Counted from the stretch's first letter, positions 7,928 to 17,618 are shown. The stretch: 64,000 nt of DNA from an uncultured bacterium (GCA_938036315.1 CALHPK010000007.1:52876-116875), one strand, 5' to 3'. Made by a program: numbers and translations. Notes: generated from the sequence alone by a model not told the origin.

Positions 7928-10348
7928 AACTTTCTTATTTCTGCGGGAAGATACCGATTTATGCGGAAATACTATATCCCATACCTGATCAAGGTGGTTC
8001 ACAAAGAAAAACTGCATGTTACTTTTAACTTCGTCCGGAATCTTTTCAAGGTCTGATTTGTTAAGCTCTGGCAGAATCACTTTCCTGATACCGTATCTTG
8101 ATGCTGCTAGAACTTTCTCTCTTATACCTCCAACAGGCAGAATCTTACCTCGCAGAGTTATTTCTCCTGTCATCGCTACATCCTGCACCACTGGAACTTG
8201 CGTCAACGCTGAAACTAATGCTACAGTTATTGCAACTCCGGCAGAAGGTCCATCTTTCGGAACGGCTCCTTCCGGAACATGTATGTGTATACCGTTTGAA
8301 AATTTTCTCTTGTCTATTCCCAGTTTTTTGTAATTTACCTTTGCATATGTTACAGCAGCTTGAGCTGATTCCTTCATCACATCCCCCAAACTTCCTGTCA
8401 AAGAGATTCCAGATCTTGCCGGGATTATGGCAACCTCAATCTTCAAAATCTCACCACCGACCGGAGTCCAAGCAAGTCCCGTAGCAATCCCAACAAATTC
8501 CCCCTTTATATCTTCATATTCTTTAAACCTGGGAGCCCCTAAATACTTATGTATATCTTCCTTCTCCACGAAAATCTTCCCATTACTCAATTTCACACCT
8601 CCAAGAAGGATTTCCTTTCCCAATTTCCTTAAGACACTCTGGATCTTCCTTGAAAGCTCTCTCACACCGGCTTCTCTTGTATAGCCATTTATGATCTCAA
8701 GAATAGCAGAGTCAGAAATCTCAACCTTGTACTTTACAAGACCCGTCTCTTCCAATCCTCGAGGGATAAAATATCTTTTCGCTATGTGAAGCTTATCTGT
8801 GTCAGTGTATCCTGGAATGTCAATAATTTCCATTCTGTCGAGCAAAGGTAGCGGGATAGTTCCTGTGAAATTTGCGGTAGCTATAAACAAAACTTCTGAA
8901 AGGTCAAACGGTACTGATATATAGTGATCAACAAAGGAATTATTTTGTTCTGGATCCAGAACTTCTAAAAGAGCAGCTGACGGATCACCTCTAAAATCAG
9001 CAGATAACTTATCCACCTCGTCGAGCATAAAAACAGGATTTTTTGAGCCGGCTTGCTTCATTCCCATAATAATTTTCCCTGGCATCGCCCCAACATAAGT
9101 CCTTCTGTGTCCCCTTATTTCAGCCTCATCTCTTACCCCACCCAAAGATATCCTGACAAAACGCCTCCCAATCGCCCTTGCTATCGATTTACCTAAAGAG
9201 GTTTTCCCAACCCCTGGAGGTCCCACAAGGCACAAAATCGTACCACGCGGTATTCCACCTTTTAAAGCCCCCTGTGAGAGGAACTCCAAAATTCTTTCCT
9301 TAACGTCCTGCAGATTCCAATGATCTTCATCAAGAACTTCTTTTGCCCTCCTAAGATCAAGATTATCCTGTGTCCTTTCCACCCACGGCAAAGCCAAAAC
9401 TTCTTCAATCCAATTCATAACAACAGTGTGCTCTGGCGATTCCTTGGGAATCGATGATAATCGATCAATTTGCTTCAATACTTCCTTCTTCACATGATCC
9501 GGAAGCTTTTCCGCTTTTTCCCTAAGCTCATCAATCTCAGACCTGCCCCCTTCAATTTTCTCCAACTCCTTCTGCATCTCCTTTATCTCTTCTTGAAGTA
9601 TCCTTATTCTCTGGGCTCTGTCTATGTTCTCCTGAACCCTCTTTGAGATTTGCTGTTGTATCTTAGCAACCTCTATCTCTCTGATAAGAATTGATAAGAG
9701 TTTTTTAAACCTCTCATTCTGATCTATGGTCTCAACAAAATCTTGAAACTCATGCGGTTTTAAAGGAAGATTTCCAGCAATTATATCTGCCAAATTTCCG
9801 GGGATCTGTATAGTTCTTAAAAAATGAAGGAACTCTTGGGGGGGTTTTATCGGAAGATAAGATAAATATTCTCCAAAAAGACTCAACGCCTGCCGTGAGA
9901 GAGCTTCTAGTTCCGGATTAAAAATTAATGGTTTTTTATCATCAAATATTCTGACTCTGACAAGATATGGTGGAGTTTCATTAGCAAAACTCTCTATCTT
10001 TCCCCGAAAGAGCCCACTGACCAAAGCCCTGTAAATTCCATCGAGCCCCCTCCCAGCCCTTATAATCGCAGCTACAACACCAAATTGATTTATCGCATCC
10101 TTTGGATTTTTAGCATCTTCCCTCAAAATGGATAAAAAGATGAATCTCGAATGATTCAGCGAATACTCAATCGCAGATATAGAACTCTCATCAGAAATGC
10201 TTATAGGTGCAAAGTTACCAGGAAGGACAGTAAAGCCAACTACAGTAAGAACCGGAATCGGGATATCTTCCCTGAAAGCCTGAGATACCCCCCTTAAATC
10301 TAAAGCAGGAAGAGATTTCGATTCCCCGAAATTATAGTTATCCTCCAT
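7913..10348 (-). CDS. lon: ATP-dependent Lon protease
   Basis: This 811-residue cytosolic AAA+ protease is of usual length for bacterial Lon. An N-terminal substrate-binding (LAN) domain starts near residue 30 (IPIPVLTVVGFTVLPG) and is followed by a coiled coil rich in Glu/Lys (about 230-300). Walker A is GPPGVGKTSL, near residue 377, and Walker B is VFMLDEVDKL. The protease domain has the catalytic dyad: Ser702 in PKDGPSAG and Lys745 in GGIREKVLAA, 43 residues apart as in E. coli Lon. It degrades misfolded and regulatory proteins. It is followed by no gene on the same strand and may be transcribed alone or from upstream hisS. Confidence 0.96.
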   Translation of the reverse strand: MEDNYNFGESKSLPALDLRGVSQAFREDIPIPVLTVVGFTVLPGNFAPISISDESSISAIEYSLNHSRFIFLSILREDAKNPKDAINQFGVVAAIIRAGRGLDGIYRALVSGLFRGKIESFANETPPYLVRVRIFDDKKPLIFNPELEALSRQALSLFGEYLSYLPIKPPQEFLHFLRTIQIPGNLADIIAGNLPLKPHEFQDFVETIDQNERFKKLLSILIREIEVAKIQQQISKRVQENIDRAQRIRILQEEIKEMQKELEKIEGGRSEIDELREKAEKLPDHVKKEVLKQIDRLSSIPKESPEHTVVMNWIEEVLALPWVERTQDNLDLRRAKEVLDEDHWNLQDVKERILEFLSQGALKGGIPRGTILCLVGPPGVGKTSLGKSIARAIGRRFVRISLGGVRDEAEIRGHRRTYVGAMPGKIIMGMKQAGSKNPVFMLDEVDKLSADFRGDPSAALLEVLDPEQNNSFVDHYISVPFDLSEVLFIATANFTGTIPLPLLDRMEIIDIPGYTDTDKLHIAKRYFIPRGLEETGLVKYKVEISDSAILEIINGYTREAGVRELSRKIQSVLRKLGKEILLGGVKLSNGKIFVEKEDIHKYLGAPRFKEYEDIKGEFVGIATGLAWTPVGGEILKIEVAIIPARSGISLTGSLGDVMKESAQAAVTYAKVNYKKLGIDKRKFSNGIHIHVPEGAVPKDGPSAGVAITVALVSALTQVPVVQDVAMTGEITLRGKILPVGGIREKVLAASRYGIRKVILPELNKSDLEKIPDEVKSNMQFFFVNHLDQVWDIVFPHKSVSSRRNKKVLASR

Positions 10349-10398
10349 ATCCTAAAATTTTTAACCAAATATATTACTTATAGTATATCCGAGAATTC

Positions 10399-11655
10399 TT
10401 ACTCAAAAAGCTCAGTAATCTTAACTTCTTCCTGCTTTGATAATTCGAGATCCCTCACCACCACCTTGCCCCCCAACAGCTCACGCTTACCAACAATAAG
10501 AGCAAATCTGAAATTTTCAGAATCCGCAAACCTAAGCTGAGATTTTAAACTTTTAGTAAGGTCAAGATTTATATCCACCCTTTTTATCAACTCTCCCAAT
10601 ATCTCATTCTTGTTCTTGAATTCAAAAATAGTTCCATCTGATCTCATCTTTAGAATGTTTTTCAACAGCTTAAAAGACTCTCCAAAAGTTTCCTTCATTG
10701 AGGTTATAAATACTCCTGTTCTTTTAGCTTTCTCAAGATTCACAAATTCAGATAATCTTTCAACCCCAACAGCAAACCCACAAGCTGGAGTAGGTTTACC
10801 TCCCATAAATTGAGCAAGGAGATCATATCTACCCCCAGCTGCGATGGCGTTCCCCCCAGATCTGTGGAATACCTCAAAAACAACCCCTGTATAGTAATCA
10901 AGACCTCTAACAAGCCTGGGATTAACAGATAGAATTCCTTCATCTAACATATTTTTAGAAAAAGAAAGAAACTCAAGAAAGTGATTCTTACATCCTTCAC
11001 ACAAAAAATCAGTAATTTCTGGAGCATTCTTTACTATTTCTGAGTCGACCTTACAATCGAGTATCCTCATTGGGTTTCTATCAATCCTCCTTTGACAATC
11101 ACCACAAAGAGGTTTGCCACTGAAGTAATTCCTCAAAGCTTCTGAGTAACTTGGTCTACATTTAGGACATCCCACAGAATTGACTTGAATCATATGCTCA
11201 ATATTCAAATTTTTTAAGAACTCACTCAAGATGAAAACCAAATAAGAGTCAGCTTGCGGAGAGGGATAATCAAACATCTCTACTCCGACCTGAGTGAATT
11301 GCCTATATCTACCTTTTTGTGGACGTTCTCTCCTGAACATAGGACCAACATAAAAAAACTTTACTTTTGGCCTCTCCACCTGCAAGTTTATATAGAAACG
11401 AACCACTGGGGCGGTACCTTCTGGTCGAAGGACAACTTCTTTGCCATCCTTATCCAAAAAAGAATACATCTGATGCATCACAATATCGGTAGTCTCTCCC
11501 AGGGATTTGACGAAAACCTCCGCATACTCTATCACTGGAGTAGATATTTCCTCAAAACCAAGCTTTGTAAAAAAATCCCGAGCCCTCTGTTCAATCAGCC
11601 TTACTTTTTTCAGCTCATCTGAAAAAAGGTCTCGGGTTCCGGAGACATTCTGCAT
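10399..11655 (-). CDS. hisS: Histidyl-tRNA synthetase
   Basis: This class II aminoacyl-tRNA synthetase charges tRNA-His. Motif 1 region GTRDLFSDE is at the N-terminus. Motif 2 appears as FFYVGPMFRRERPQKGRYRQFTQVGVE. The HisRS-specific strings LVRGLDYYTGVVFEV and GGRYDLL are present, and motif 3 is in ACGFAVGVERL. Length 418 is typical. Four CxxC-type cysteines (CPKC, CGDC, then CEGC) occur in the insertion domain, as in many thermophile HisRS. The start lies 8 nt behind a TAAGAT hexamer at 11664-11669 with no Shine-Dalgarno, a leaderless arrangement. Confidence 0.96.
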   Translation of the reverse strand: MQNVSGTRDLFSDELKKVRLIEQRARDFFTKLGFEEISTPVIEYAEVFVKSLGETTDIVMHQMYSFLDKDGKEVVLRPEGTAPVVRFYINLQVERPKVKFFYVGPMFRRERPQKGRYRQFTQVGVEMFDYPSPQADSYLVFILSEFLKNLNIEHMIQVNSVGCPKCRPSYSEALRNYFSGKPLCGDCQRRIDRNPMRILDCKVDSEIVKNAPEITDFLCEGCKNHFLEFLSFSKNMLDEGILSVNPRLVRGLDYYTGVVFEVFHRSGGNAIAAGGRYDLLAQFMGGKPTPACGFAVGVERLSEFVNLEKAKRTGVFITSMKETFGESFKLLKNILKMRSDGTIFEFKNKNEILGELIKRVDINLDLTKSLKSQLRFADSENFRFALIVGKRELLGGKVVVRDLELSKQEEVKITELFE

Positions 11656-11697
11656 AAACAGTGATCTTAATCATAAACCTAAACCAATTGACAATAT

Positions 11698-12087
11698 TCA
11701 GATTTGCGGACTAACATAAGTTTGATATGGTGATATTTCAATATGCTGTTTCACTTTATCACATAATTTCTGGAACGCCTGAGGGTCTGAAAATGCTATC
11801 TGGGCAAGCGAGCGACGCGAAAGATTAACTCCCAATTTTTTGAGACCATGTATAAACTGTGAATATTTAAGACCATTTTGGCGCGCTAATGCATTTATTC
11901 TCACAATCCAAAGTCTCCTAAAATTCCTCTTTTTCTCCTTTCTCCCTCTGTAAGAGTGATACCATGCCCTAAGAACATACTGGGTAGCAACTTTAGAACA
12001 CCTCGATTGAGCACCATAGTACCCCTTTGCAAGCTTCAAAAACTTCTTCCGCCTTTGTCTCCTTGGAACAACGTATTTTACCCTCAT
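11698..12087 (-). CDS. rplT: 50S ribosomal protein L20
   Basis: This rRNA-binding assembly protein of the large subunit is very basic. Its characteristic segments are RVKYVVPRRQRRKKFLKLAKGYYG near the start, then AWYHSYRGRKEKKRNFRRLWIVRINAL, and FIHGLKKLGVNLSRRSLAQIA. The length of 129 is slightly above the usual 115-120, mostly from the C-terminal tail. A Shine-Dalgarno-like AAGGGAAGG precedes the ATG. The usual partners infC and rpmI (L35) are not adjacent; instead a PilZ gene lies upstream and hisS downstream. Confidence 0.96.
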   Translation of the reverse strand: MRVKYVVPRRQRRKKFLKLAKGYYGAQSRCSKVATQYVLRAWYHSYRGRKEKKRNFRRLWIVRINALARQNGLKYSQFIHGLKKLGVNLSRRSLAQIAFSDPQAFQKLCDKVKQHIEISPYQTYVSPQI

Positions 12088-12161
12088 ATCCTTCCCTTAC
12101 TTTATTATAAACTATCTCCACACTGCTACAAATTTGATTTTTTCAAGAATATTGAAAGCAA

Positions 12162-12863
12162 TCAGCCTTCTCTTGCTACCACCTTCACCCTCTCTTTTAT
12201 GAACTCCGAAAGTTCTTTGACATGCCTTTTTTCTAACTTCGAAAATGAAAATCCAGCTTTGTATTCTCCCGAAGAACTTAGAGAATAATGTTTAAGTTTT
12301 GCTGTCCCGTTTAATTCGAAAGCTCTTTTTCTATCGGTTATCTTGATCGAGAATTTTACCTCCTCATTTATAAGAGGGAGAAAATACTCCATCATCTTAT
12401 CCTTTATATTCATAATTGCGGAAAACCCTCCAAGACTGATGTCTTTTATTTTACAGAAAAAGGCATATCCATTATCTCTTTTTATCACCACTTCACTATC
12501 ACCTCTAAGCTCCAATCTGTAATACCTTCTCCTCTCGCAAATGGAAATTTTCTCTGGAGACTTTATAATATACATTTTAGGAGAAATTCCCTTCACCTCA
12601 TCCACCACCTTCGAATTGATAGAAATAATACCTCTGCTACCTATGAACCTGATTTCACAGTTTTTATTCTTCTCAAGCTTACTGAGTGTTCTTATAACAA
12701 TATCATTGCCTTTTCTCCCAACTATGTAGCCTGACGCCCTACTCTTGCCTTTTGAGATTTCAATCTCCACTATATCAGAAAGAACCGAAGAAAGAAGCTT
12801 CTGAACAGAACTTCCTTTCAACTCCAAATCAAATAATTTTCTCGGAATCTCCAAAAGTGCCAT
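12162..12863 (-). CDS. PilZ-domain protein, probable c-di-GMP receptor
   Basis: The C-terminal half carries both PilZ signatures for binding cyclic di-GMP: the arginine motif CERRRYYRLEL (around residues 108-118) and DISLGGFSA about 30 residues later (D/N-x-S-x-x-G). The N-terminal half (about 1-100) is a beta-rich YcgR-N or flagellar-brake-like domain (inference from order and size). YcgR-type proteins slow motility or tune exopolysaccharide export in response to c-di-GMP. No cyclase or phosphodiesterase is in the window. A TAAAAT hexamer lies 9 nt before the ATG. Adjacent to rplT, with no obvious functional link. Confidence 0.82.
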   Translation of the reverse strand: MALLEIPRKLFDLELKGSSVQKLLSSVLSDIVEIEISKGKSRASGYIVGRKGNDIVIRTLSKLEKNKNCEIRFIGSRGIISINSKVVDEVKGISPKMYIIKSPEKISICERRRYYRLELRGDSEVVIKRDNGYAFFCKIKDISLGGFSAIMNIKDKMMEYFLPLINEEVKFSIKITDRKRAFELNGTAKLKHYSLSSSGEYKAGFSFSKLEKRHVKELSEFIKERVKVVAREG

Positions 12864-13007
12864 ATAATATTAATTTTATACTTTCTGAACACTTTCGCCA
12901 TACCTTGAATAATCTATTTTCCTTGATTTGATCACTTAATTGCAATGTATCGTGGAACTAAAGCAAAAGATTTGTCAACTTTATATGGATATATCAGCTC
13001 AACCTAT

Positions 13008-13595
13008 TCACAGTGAAAAATAATAGTAGCTGAATAGACTGAAAGACGAAAGAATCTCAAAGCTTGAGCCCTTACCACCCCTTCCCCTCCCCATGGAATA
13101 CCCAAAAAGAATCAATTCTAACTGCAAAGAAAAATCAGAAAAATAGATTCCAGCACCATATCCAATACCTACCGAAACAACAGATGAATCCACCTTCACC
13201 TCTTCCCCTTTATCGTTTTTACCCTTACCAGATAAAAAAGAGTAAGAATGACTTAAAGAACTGAACAAAAATGAGTTAGTATAGCGCAGAAAATCAAACT
13301 TCCCTCTCAGAGCTAAATTAATTCCCGAAAAATATCCCCTGAATTCAGGTAAGTTTGAAGAAGAGTAGCTCACCCCAACCATAGAACCCACTGAAAATGG
13401 ACCTAAAGGCAATTCCGATGATATTCCAACATTAGCAACCTGCTGAATCTCCAACAGAGAATTGTAGTTAATCCGTATGTATGGTCCAACACCCAGCATT
13501 ACTTCTTGCGAATATCCCACCTCATACAATATGAAGAAAATAAAAATAGCAATTATCATCATATCGCCTACCCTGCTCTTCTGATTCGGCTTCAT
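13008..13595 (-). CDS. Putative outer-membrane beta-barrel protein
   Basis: The product has an N-terminal signal peptide (a hydrophobic stretch ending GYSQE) and a mature domain of alternating polar/hydrophobic strands rich in Gly, Ser, Tyr and Phe, ending in YYYFSL. This is the pattern of small 8-strand outer-membrane barrels, though the terminal residue is Leu rather than Phe. Its ATG overlaps the TGA of the caspase-like lipoprotein gene by 4 bases (ATGA), so the two are almost certainly translationally coupled. Function unknown; a partner or anchor for the caspase-like protein is inference. Confidence 0.6.
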   Translation of the reverse strand: MKPNQKSRVGDMMIIAIFIFFILYEVGYSQEVMLGVGPYIRINYNSLLEIQQVANVGISSELPLGPFSVGSMVGVSYSSSNLPEFRGYFSGINLALRGKFDFLRYTNSFLFSSLSHSYSFLSGKGKNDKGEEVKVDSSVVSVGIGYGAGIYFSDFSLQLELILFGYSMGRGRGGKGSSFEILSSFSLFSYYYFSL

Positions 13596-16045
13596 TTTGA
13601 TGCAATAACTATGTCATTCCCGACTATTCTGAAAAACGGTCTCTGTTTCCCCCCCGAAAGCTCCTTAACTTTTTTTGAAATGTAAGAGAAAAACTCTGAC
13701 AACATTATTACTCCGTCTTTGTCCAAATCAGCACTCCATTGCTTCACACCCTCGACCAGTGCAAAAGTAAATAATCCATGCCCAATAGCATCGGATTCAT
13801 ATGATAATTCATCTTGACTTGACGACGACAGAACAAAAACATTTCTAAGCTGTGGGAACGAGCTCCCGAGTTCTGCCCCTACTAGGTCCCCATATGCACC
13901 AGAATGACACGTGTCTAAAAATAGAACAACACTTACTGATAATTTCCTCGACAGCAATAATACAATGTCAATAACATCTGACCACTTCAGGGCTCTTTCG
14001 GTAAAATTATCAGTTCCCGCATCGTAGGTCATGAAATAATATGCTCCTGTGACTCGATGCCTAACTCCGTGTCCTGCAAAAAAAAGAAAAACTCTATCAC
14101 CATCTTCTACCTTATCAACTAGTTCAAACAGCCTCCTGATTATATTCTCTCGTGTTGCATCCTCATCTACTATTTTGATAATATTAGAATCAGAACCTTG
14201 AAACGTCTGGATAAACTTTTCTGCATCTACTCTAGCATACTTTAAATTAAGCTCTGAATTTTTATACCTTGAAATCCCGACTGCAACAATATGAGTTTTT
14301 GCCTTTATTTCAAAATCTGGAGCTTTTCTTGTAATCTTGACAATCTCGGCATATTTATCTCCTTTATCTGAAACAAATTCTATCTTTATACTGTTCTCTC
14401 CAAGCTGTAGAGGGAATTTGAATTTTATGTTGCTATCTCTGCTGCTTCTTGTAGTAAGTGGGGACTGGCTAAGCAGTCTTGCAGTAAGCAATCTTGCAGT
14501 AAGGAGTTTTGCCTCTTGCCCTTGAATTATCTTCCCACCTTTAACCTGGGTCAGAAACATACCATTCACAGTCAGATAACCATCCGCTTGAGATTTCATA
14601 ATTATCTCGATTTCTGCCTCGCTTTTATCTGTCAAGGGCTTAAACCCCAAATCAAAAGGTCTATAATCCGATCGCAGGACTACCTGCTCACTTACTCTCT
14701 TTTCTCTTTGGCCTTGGTATTTGGATAACTCGTCTAAATCTTTTTCTGAAATTGCAAAACCACATAAATTTGAAATTGCTGAAGAAACTGAACGCAAAAT
14801 AGCATCTTTATCTGTTTCTCCAACCCCCTTTGATGAAAAAGAATGCTCAAAAATAACCACCTTAGTTCTGGGATCAACAAAACTCAAAACTATCAAAGCC
14901 TGAGAAATATAAAGTGGCTCCCCTTTGTAATTCTTACCAGAATAAATCAGACCATATGATAGATCGCCGACGATCTTGTAATCCCCCTGAGATTCCGATA
15001 CTTCTAATTTCTTCTGCAAAATACACTTTGAAATCGCACTTTTCAAAAATGTGTATGGAGAATCAACTTCAAAAGTTATCTTTCTCCTTGAGTTCACCAA
15101 TGTTGTATTTAAAATTTGAACATACGGGAGATCACTTGAAAACTCAATTCTATTCTGTCCATAATCAAAAAATACGACATCAGCAATCTTAGCTCTACCA
15201 TTTTCGTCTGTCAAAACGGTGTAAACTTTCTCAGAAAAGCCGTTTTTAATCTTCACCCTTACTGGAACCCCCTCAGCTGGCATACCATCGATATCTGAAA
15301 AAATCTCAAGTTCTATATAAGTAATCGGCTCTGAGAACTCCGTATCGGTCCTCAAGCTCACCCTAAGATTTGATAATCTATTTTTTACCTTTTCGAATAG
15401 TTCCTGTGATATAGCTTTGTAGTCTCCACCAAGTGCCCGCAATAATGCTTCTTTACTCTTTACGGTAGCTAACTTCTTCTCGACTTCGACAAACTTCTTC
15501 AGTTCTTGCCCTACCCTTCCCAAATCAAAAATTCCCTCTGAAATTCTCTTTACTTCAGTAAAGATGTTGGAATCCATCTCAGAAATCTCTCTTAGTAACC
15601 TCTTTACAAACTCAGATTTATCAAAAACCGCCAGAGAATACCAAATCCCCTTTTCTTTATCGAAAAACCTTTCAGATATAATAACTCCTTCAAGTGTACC
15701 GTCAATCTCTTCGCGAATCTTTTTCGAAATAGCTTCGGATATTTCAAATTTTTCTTTTTTGGATTCTTTTTTGGATTCGGTTCCGGTAATTTTGGCTTGT
15801 GTTCCAACTTCTAGCTTCTCAGAGATATCTACCTTTATCTGCTTTAAAATTTCTGTTCGGGCTGACTTATCGGAATCATCCTTTGAGTAACCAACACCAA
15901 CACCAACTATATACTTTTGAGGATTAAAATTTTTATAAGGTTTGGTAATCCAATCAGGATTTTTCACTTTTGCACAGGACACAAGGATATAAGATACGAA
16001 GGCGAAAGATGCAGGAGCAATCGAAAGTAGAAAAACTTTTTTCAC
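13592..16045 (-). CDS. Lipoprotein with LPP20-like domain, caspase (C14) domain and EF-hand loop
   Basis: This 817-residue predicted lipoprotein has a lipobox ending ILVSC (Cys24). Residues about 30-160 resemble LPP20-type lipoproteins (NPDWI, YIVGVGVGYSKDDSDKSARTE, ISERF, WYSLAVFD). A beta-rich middle (about 230-580) follows. The C-terminal peptidase C14 domain begins at THIVAVGISRYKN; His659 (FFAGHGVRH) and Cys713 (FLDTCHSGAYGD) form the catalytic dyad. A perfect 12-residue EF-hand loop, DLDKDGVIMLSE, occupies 773-784, so Ca2+ dependence is plausible. The start is a GTG 7 nt behind TATATT, with no Shine-Dalgarno. An internal LLTAR repeat is noted separately. Bacterial C14 proteins are often EF-hand linked; the LPP20 fusion looks unusual. 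Confidence 0.85.
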   Translation of the reverse strand: MKKVFLLSIAPASFAFVSYILVSCAKVKNPDWITKPYKNFNPQKYIVGVGVGYSKDDSDKSARTEILKQIKVDISEKLEVGTQAKITGTESKKESKKEKFEISEAISKKIREEIDGTLEGVIISERFFDKEKGIWYSLAVFDKSEFVKRLLREISEMDSNIFTEVKRISEGIFDLGRVGQELKKFVEVEKKLATVKSKEALLRALGGDYKAISQELFEKVKNRLSNLRVSLRTDTEFSEPITYIELEIFSDIDGMPAEGVPVRVKIKNGFSEKVYTVLTDENGRAKIADVVFFDYGQNRIEFSSDLPYVQILNTTLVNSRRKITFEVDSPYTFLKSAISKCILQKKLEVSESQGDYKIVGDLSYGLIYSGKNYKGEPLYISQALIVLSFVDPRTKVVIFEHSFSSKGVGETDKDAILRSVSSAISNLCGFAISEKDLDELSKYQGQREKRVSEQVVLRSDYRPFDLGFKPLTDKSEAEIEIIMKSQADGYLTVNGMFLTQVKGGKIIQGQEAKLLTARLLTARLLSQSPLTTRSSRDSNIKFKFPLQLGENSIKIEFVSDKGDKYAEIVKITRKAPDFEIKAKTHIVAVGISRYKNSELNLKYARVDAEKFIQTFQGSDSNIIKIVDEDATRENIIRRLFELVDKVEDGDRVFLFFAGHGVRHRVTGAYYFMTYDAGTDNFTERALKWSDVIDIVLLLSRKLSVSVVLFLDTCHSGAYGDLVGAELGSSFPQLRNVFVLSSSSQDELSYESDAIGHGLFTFALVEGVKQWSADLDKDGVIMLSEFFSYISKKVKELSGGKQRPFFRIVGNDIVIASK
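14477..14506 (-). repeat. Two 15-nt in-frame tandem repeats inside the caspase-like gene
   Basis: Copies at 14477-14491 and 14492-14506 each encode LLTAR, followed by another LL. They differ at three positions. The repeat sits in a low-complexity linker between the beta-rich middle and the C14 domain, and may vary in copy number by slippage. Confidence 0.7.
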
Positions 16046-16208
16046 AGGTAAAAATATAACAACCTTGTACTGGTTTTTTTGTCTTTTAACGAATTTTTAT
16101 TTATTTTCTATTTTTTTTTGTTTTTGCATTTAGGATATGTAAAAGTAAGATTTTGGTTTTGCTCCGCTGAATTACTGTATCCTAAATTTCCTTGGATAAG
16201 AAGATGTT

Positions 16209-17612
16209 CTATTTTATTCCTTTGTATTCCTTATATGCTCTTATAACTTCTTGGATCGATTGTTTTGCATCACCAAATAACATATAAGAATTGTCAAGAT
16301 AGAAAAGTGGATTGGGAACACCTGAAAATCCCGCTTTCATACTCCTTTTTAGTACAACAACGGTTTTGGCTCTATCTACTTCTATTATTGGCATTCCAGA
16401 AATCGGCGTATTTTGGCTATCCCTCGCTAATGGATTTACCACATCATTTGCTCCTATTACGAAAGCTATATCGACTTCTCCGATCAAGGAATTTGATTCC
16501 TCCAGTGTTTTTAGCTTGTCGTAAGAGACATCTGCCTCGGCTAAAAGGACATTCATATGTCCTGGCATCCTACCTGCAACCGGATGGATAGCAAAAAATA
16601 CCTCCTTACCTTCTTTTTCAAGCAACACAGCAAGATCCCTTACTGCAAACTGAGCCTGAGATACAGCCATCCCGTATCCCGGTACGAATGAAACAGCCCT
16701 TGCGGAATCAAGCAAAATTGCCAATTCTTCAGGTGTAGTTTTTTTGACTGTTCCTTTTATTTGAACACCGGCAAATGATGCTTCATCCACCTGAATTGTT
16801 ACATTACCGATAAGGATGTCTATAAATCTTCTGTTCATAGCATCAGCCATAATTTTTGTAAGAATTATACCTGATGATCCTACCAGTGACCCTGTTATGA
16901 TAAGTCCGTAGTTATTTAGGACAAATCCAGTAATCGCTGCAGCAAGACCTGAGTATGCATTAAGCAGAGAGATAGCAACAGGCATATCAGCCCCACCTAT
17001 GGGGCTCACCACCATAATTCCCAATACTGCACTCAGAGCAAGTATTACCCAGGCAAACCTATAATCTAAATTAGTAGCAAGATAAACTGAAAGGGAAAGA
17101 CTTGCAAGTAGTAGAATCAAGTTCCAAAGTTTGTGGGCTGGAAGTGAGATTGGTTTTTCTGTTATCAACTCCTGCAATTTTGCAAAGGCTACTAAGCTTC
17201 CAAAAAATGTCACTGTTCCAACTATAACAGAAAGTCCGATGGAAAACCCAGACCAGAACCTCGGAGCACCTTCAGGCAAAAGGGCGACATCGTACAAGGC
17301 TGACATAGCAACGAGCGCACTTGCTCCCCCCCCAAAGCCATTAAATAGAGCAACCATCTGAGGCATCTGTGTCATCTTAGCTCCAAGCGCAGCTATTACC
17401 CCCGCAACTCCACCCACTAAAACTCCTAAGACGATAAGCTTATATGAGATTATATCCTTGTGAACTAAGGTAGCACATATAGCAAAGAGCATCCCCGAAG
17501 CAGCCACTAAGTTCCCACGTCTTGCAGTCTTTGGAGACTGGAGCATCTTTATTCCCAAAATAAACATTATCGCACTTACAATGTAAACAATATCCATTAT
17601 TACCTCTCTCAT
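16209..17612 (-). CDS. pntB: NAD(P) transhydrogenase subunit beta
   Basis: PntB is the membrane plus NADP(H)-binding (dIII) subunit of proton-translocating transhydrogenase, which makes NADPH from NADH using the proton gradient. The 467-residue product has about eight to nine hydrophobic helices, including GGVAGVIAALGAKMTQMPQMVALFNGFGGGASAL, then a soluble dIII domain with FVPGYGMAVSQAQFAVRDLA (fingerprint GYGMAVAQAQ), FAIHPVAGRMPGHMNVLLAEA, and VVLKRSMKAGFSGVPNPLFY. It is preceded six bases upstream by the second alpha-subunit fragment gene. The soluble NAD-binding alpha fragment (dI) is not nearby. Confidence 0.95.
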   Translation of the reverse strand: MREVIMDIVYIVSAIMFILGIKMLQSPKTARRGNLVAASGMLFAICATLVHKDIISYKLIVLGVLVGGVAGVIAALGAKMTQMPQMVALFNGFGGGASALVAMSALYDVALLPEGAPRFWSGFSIGLSVIVGTVTFFGSLVAFAKLQELITEKPISLPAHKLWNLILLLASLSLSVYLATNLDYRFAWVILALSAVLGIMVVSPIGGADMPVAISLLNAYSGLAAAITGFVLNNYGLIITGSLVGSSGIILTKIMADAMNRRFIDILIGNVTIQVDEASFAGVQIKGTVKKTTPEELAILLDSARAVSFVPGYGMAVSQAQFAVRDLAVLLEKEGKEVFFAIHPVAGRMPGHMNVLLAEADVSYDKLKTLEESNSLIGEVDIAFVIGANDVVNPLARDSQNTPISGMPIIEVDRAKTVVVLKRSMKAGFSGVPNPLFYLDNSYMLFGDAKQSIQEVIRAYKEYKGIK

Positions 17613-17618
17613 AGTCTA

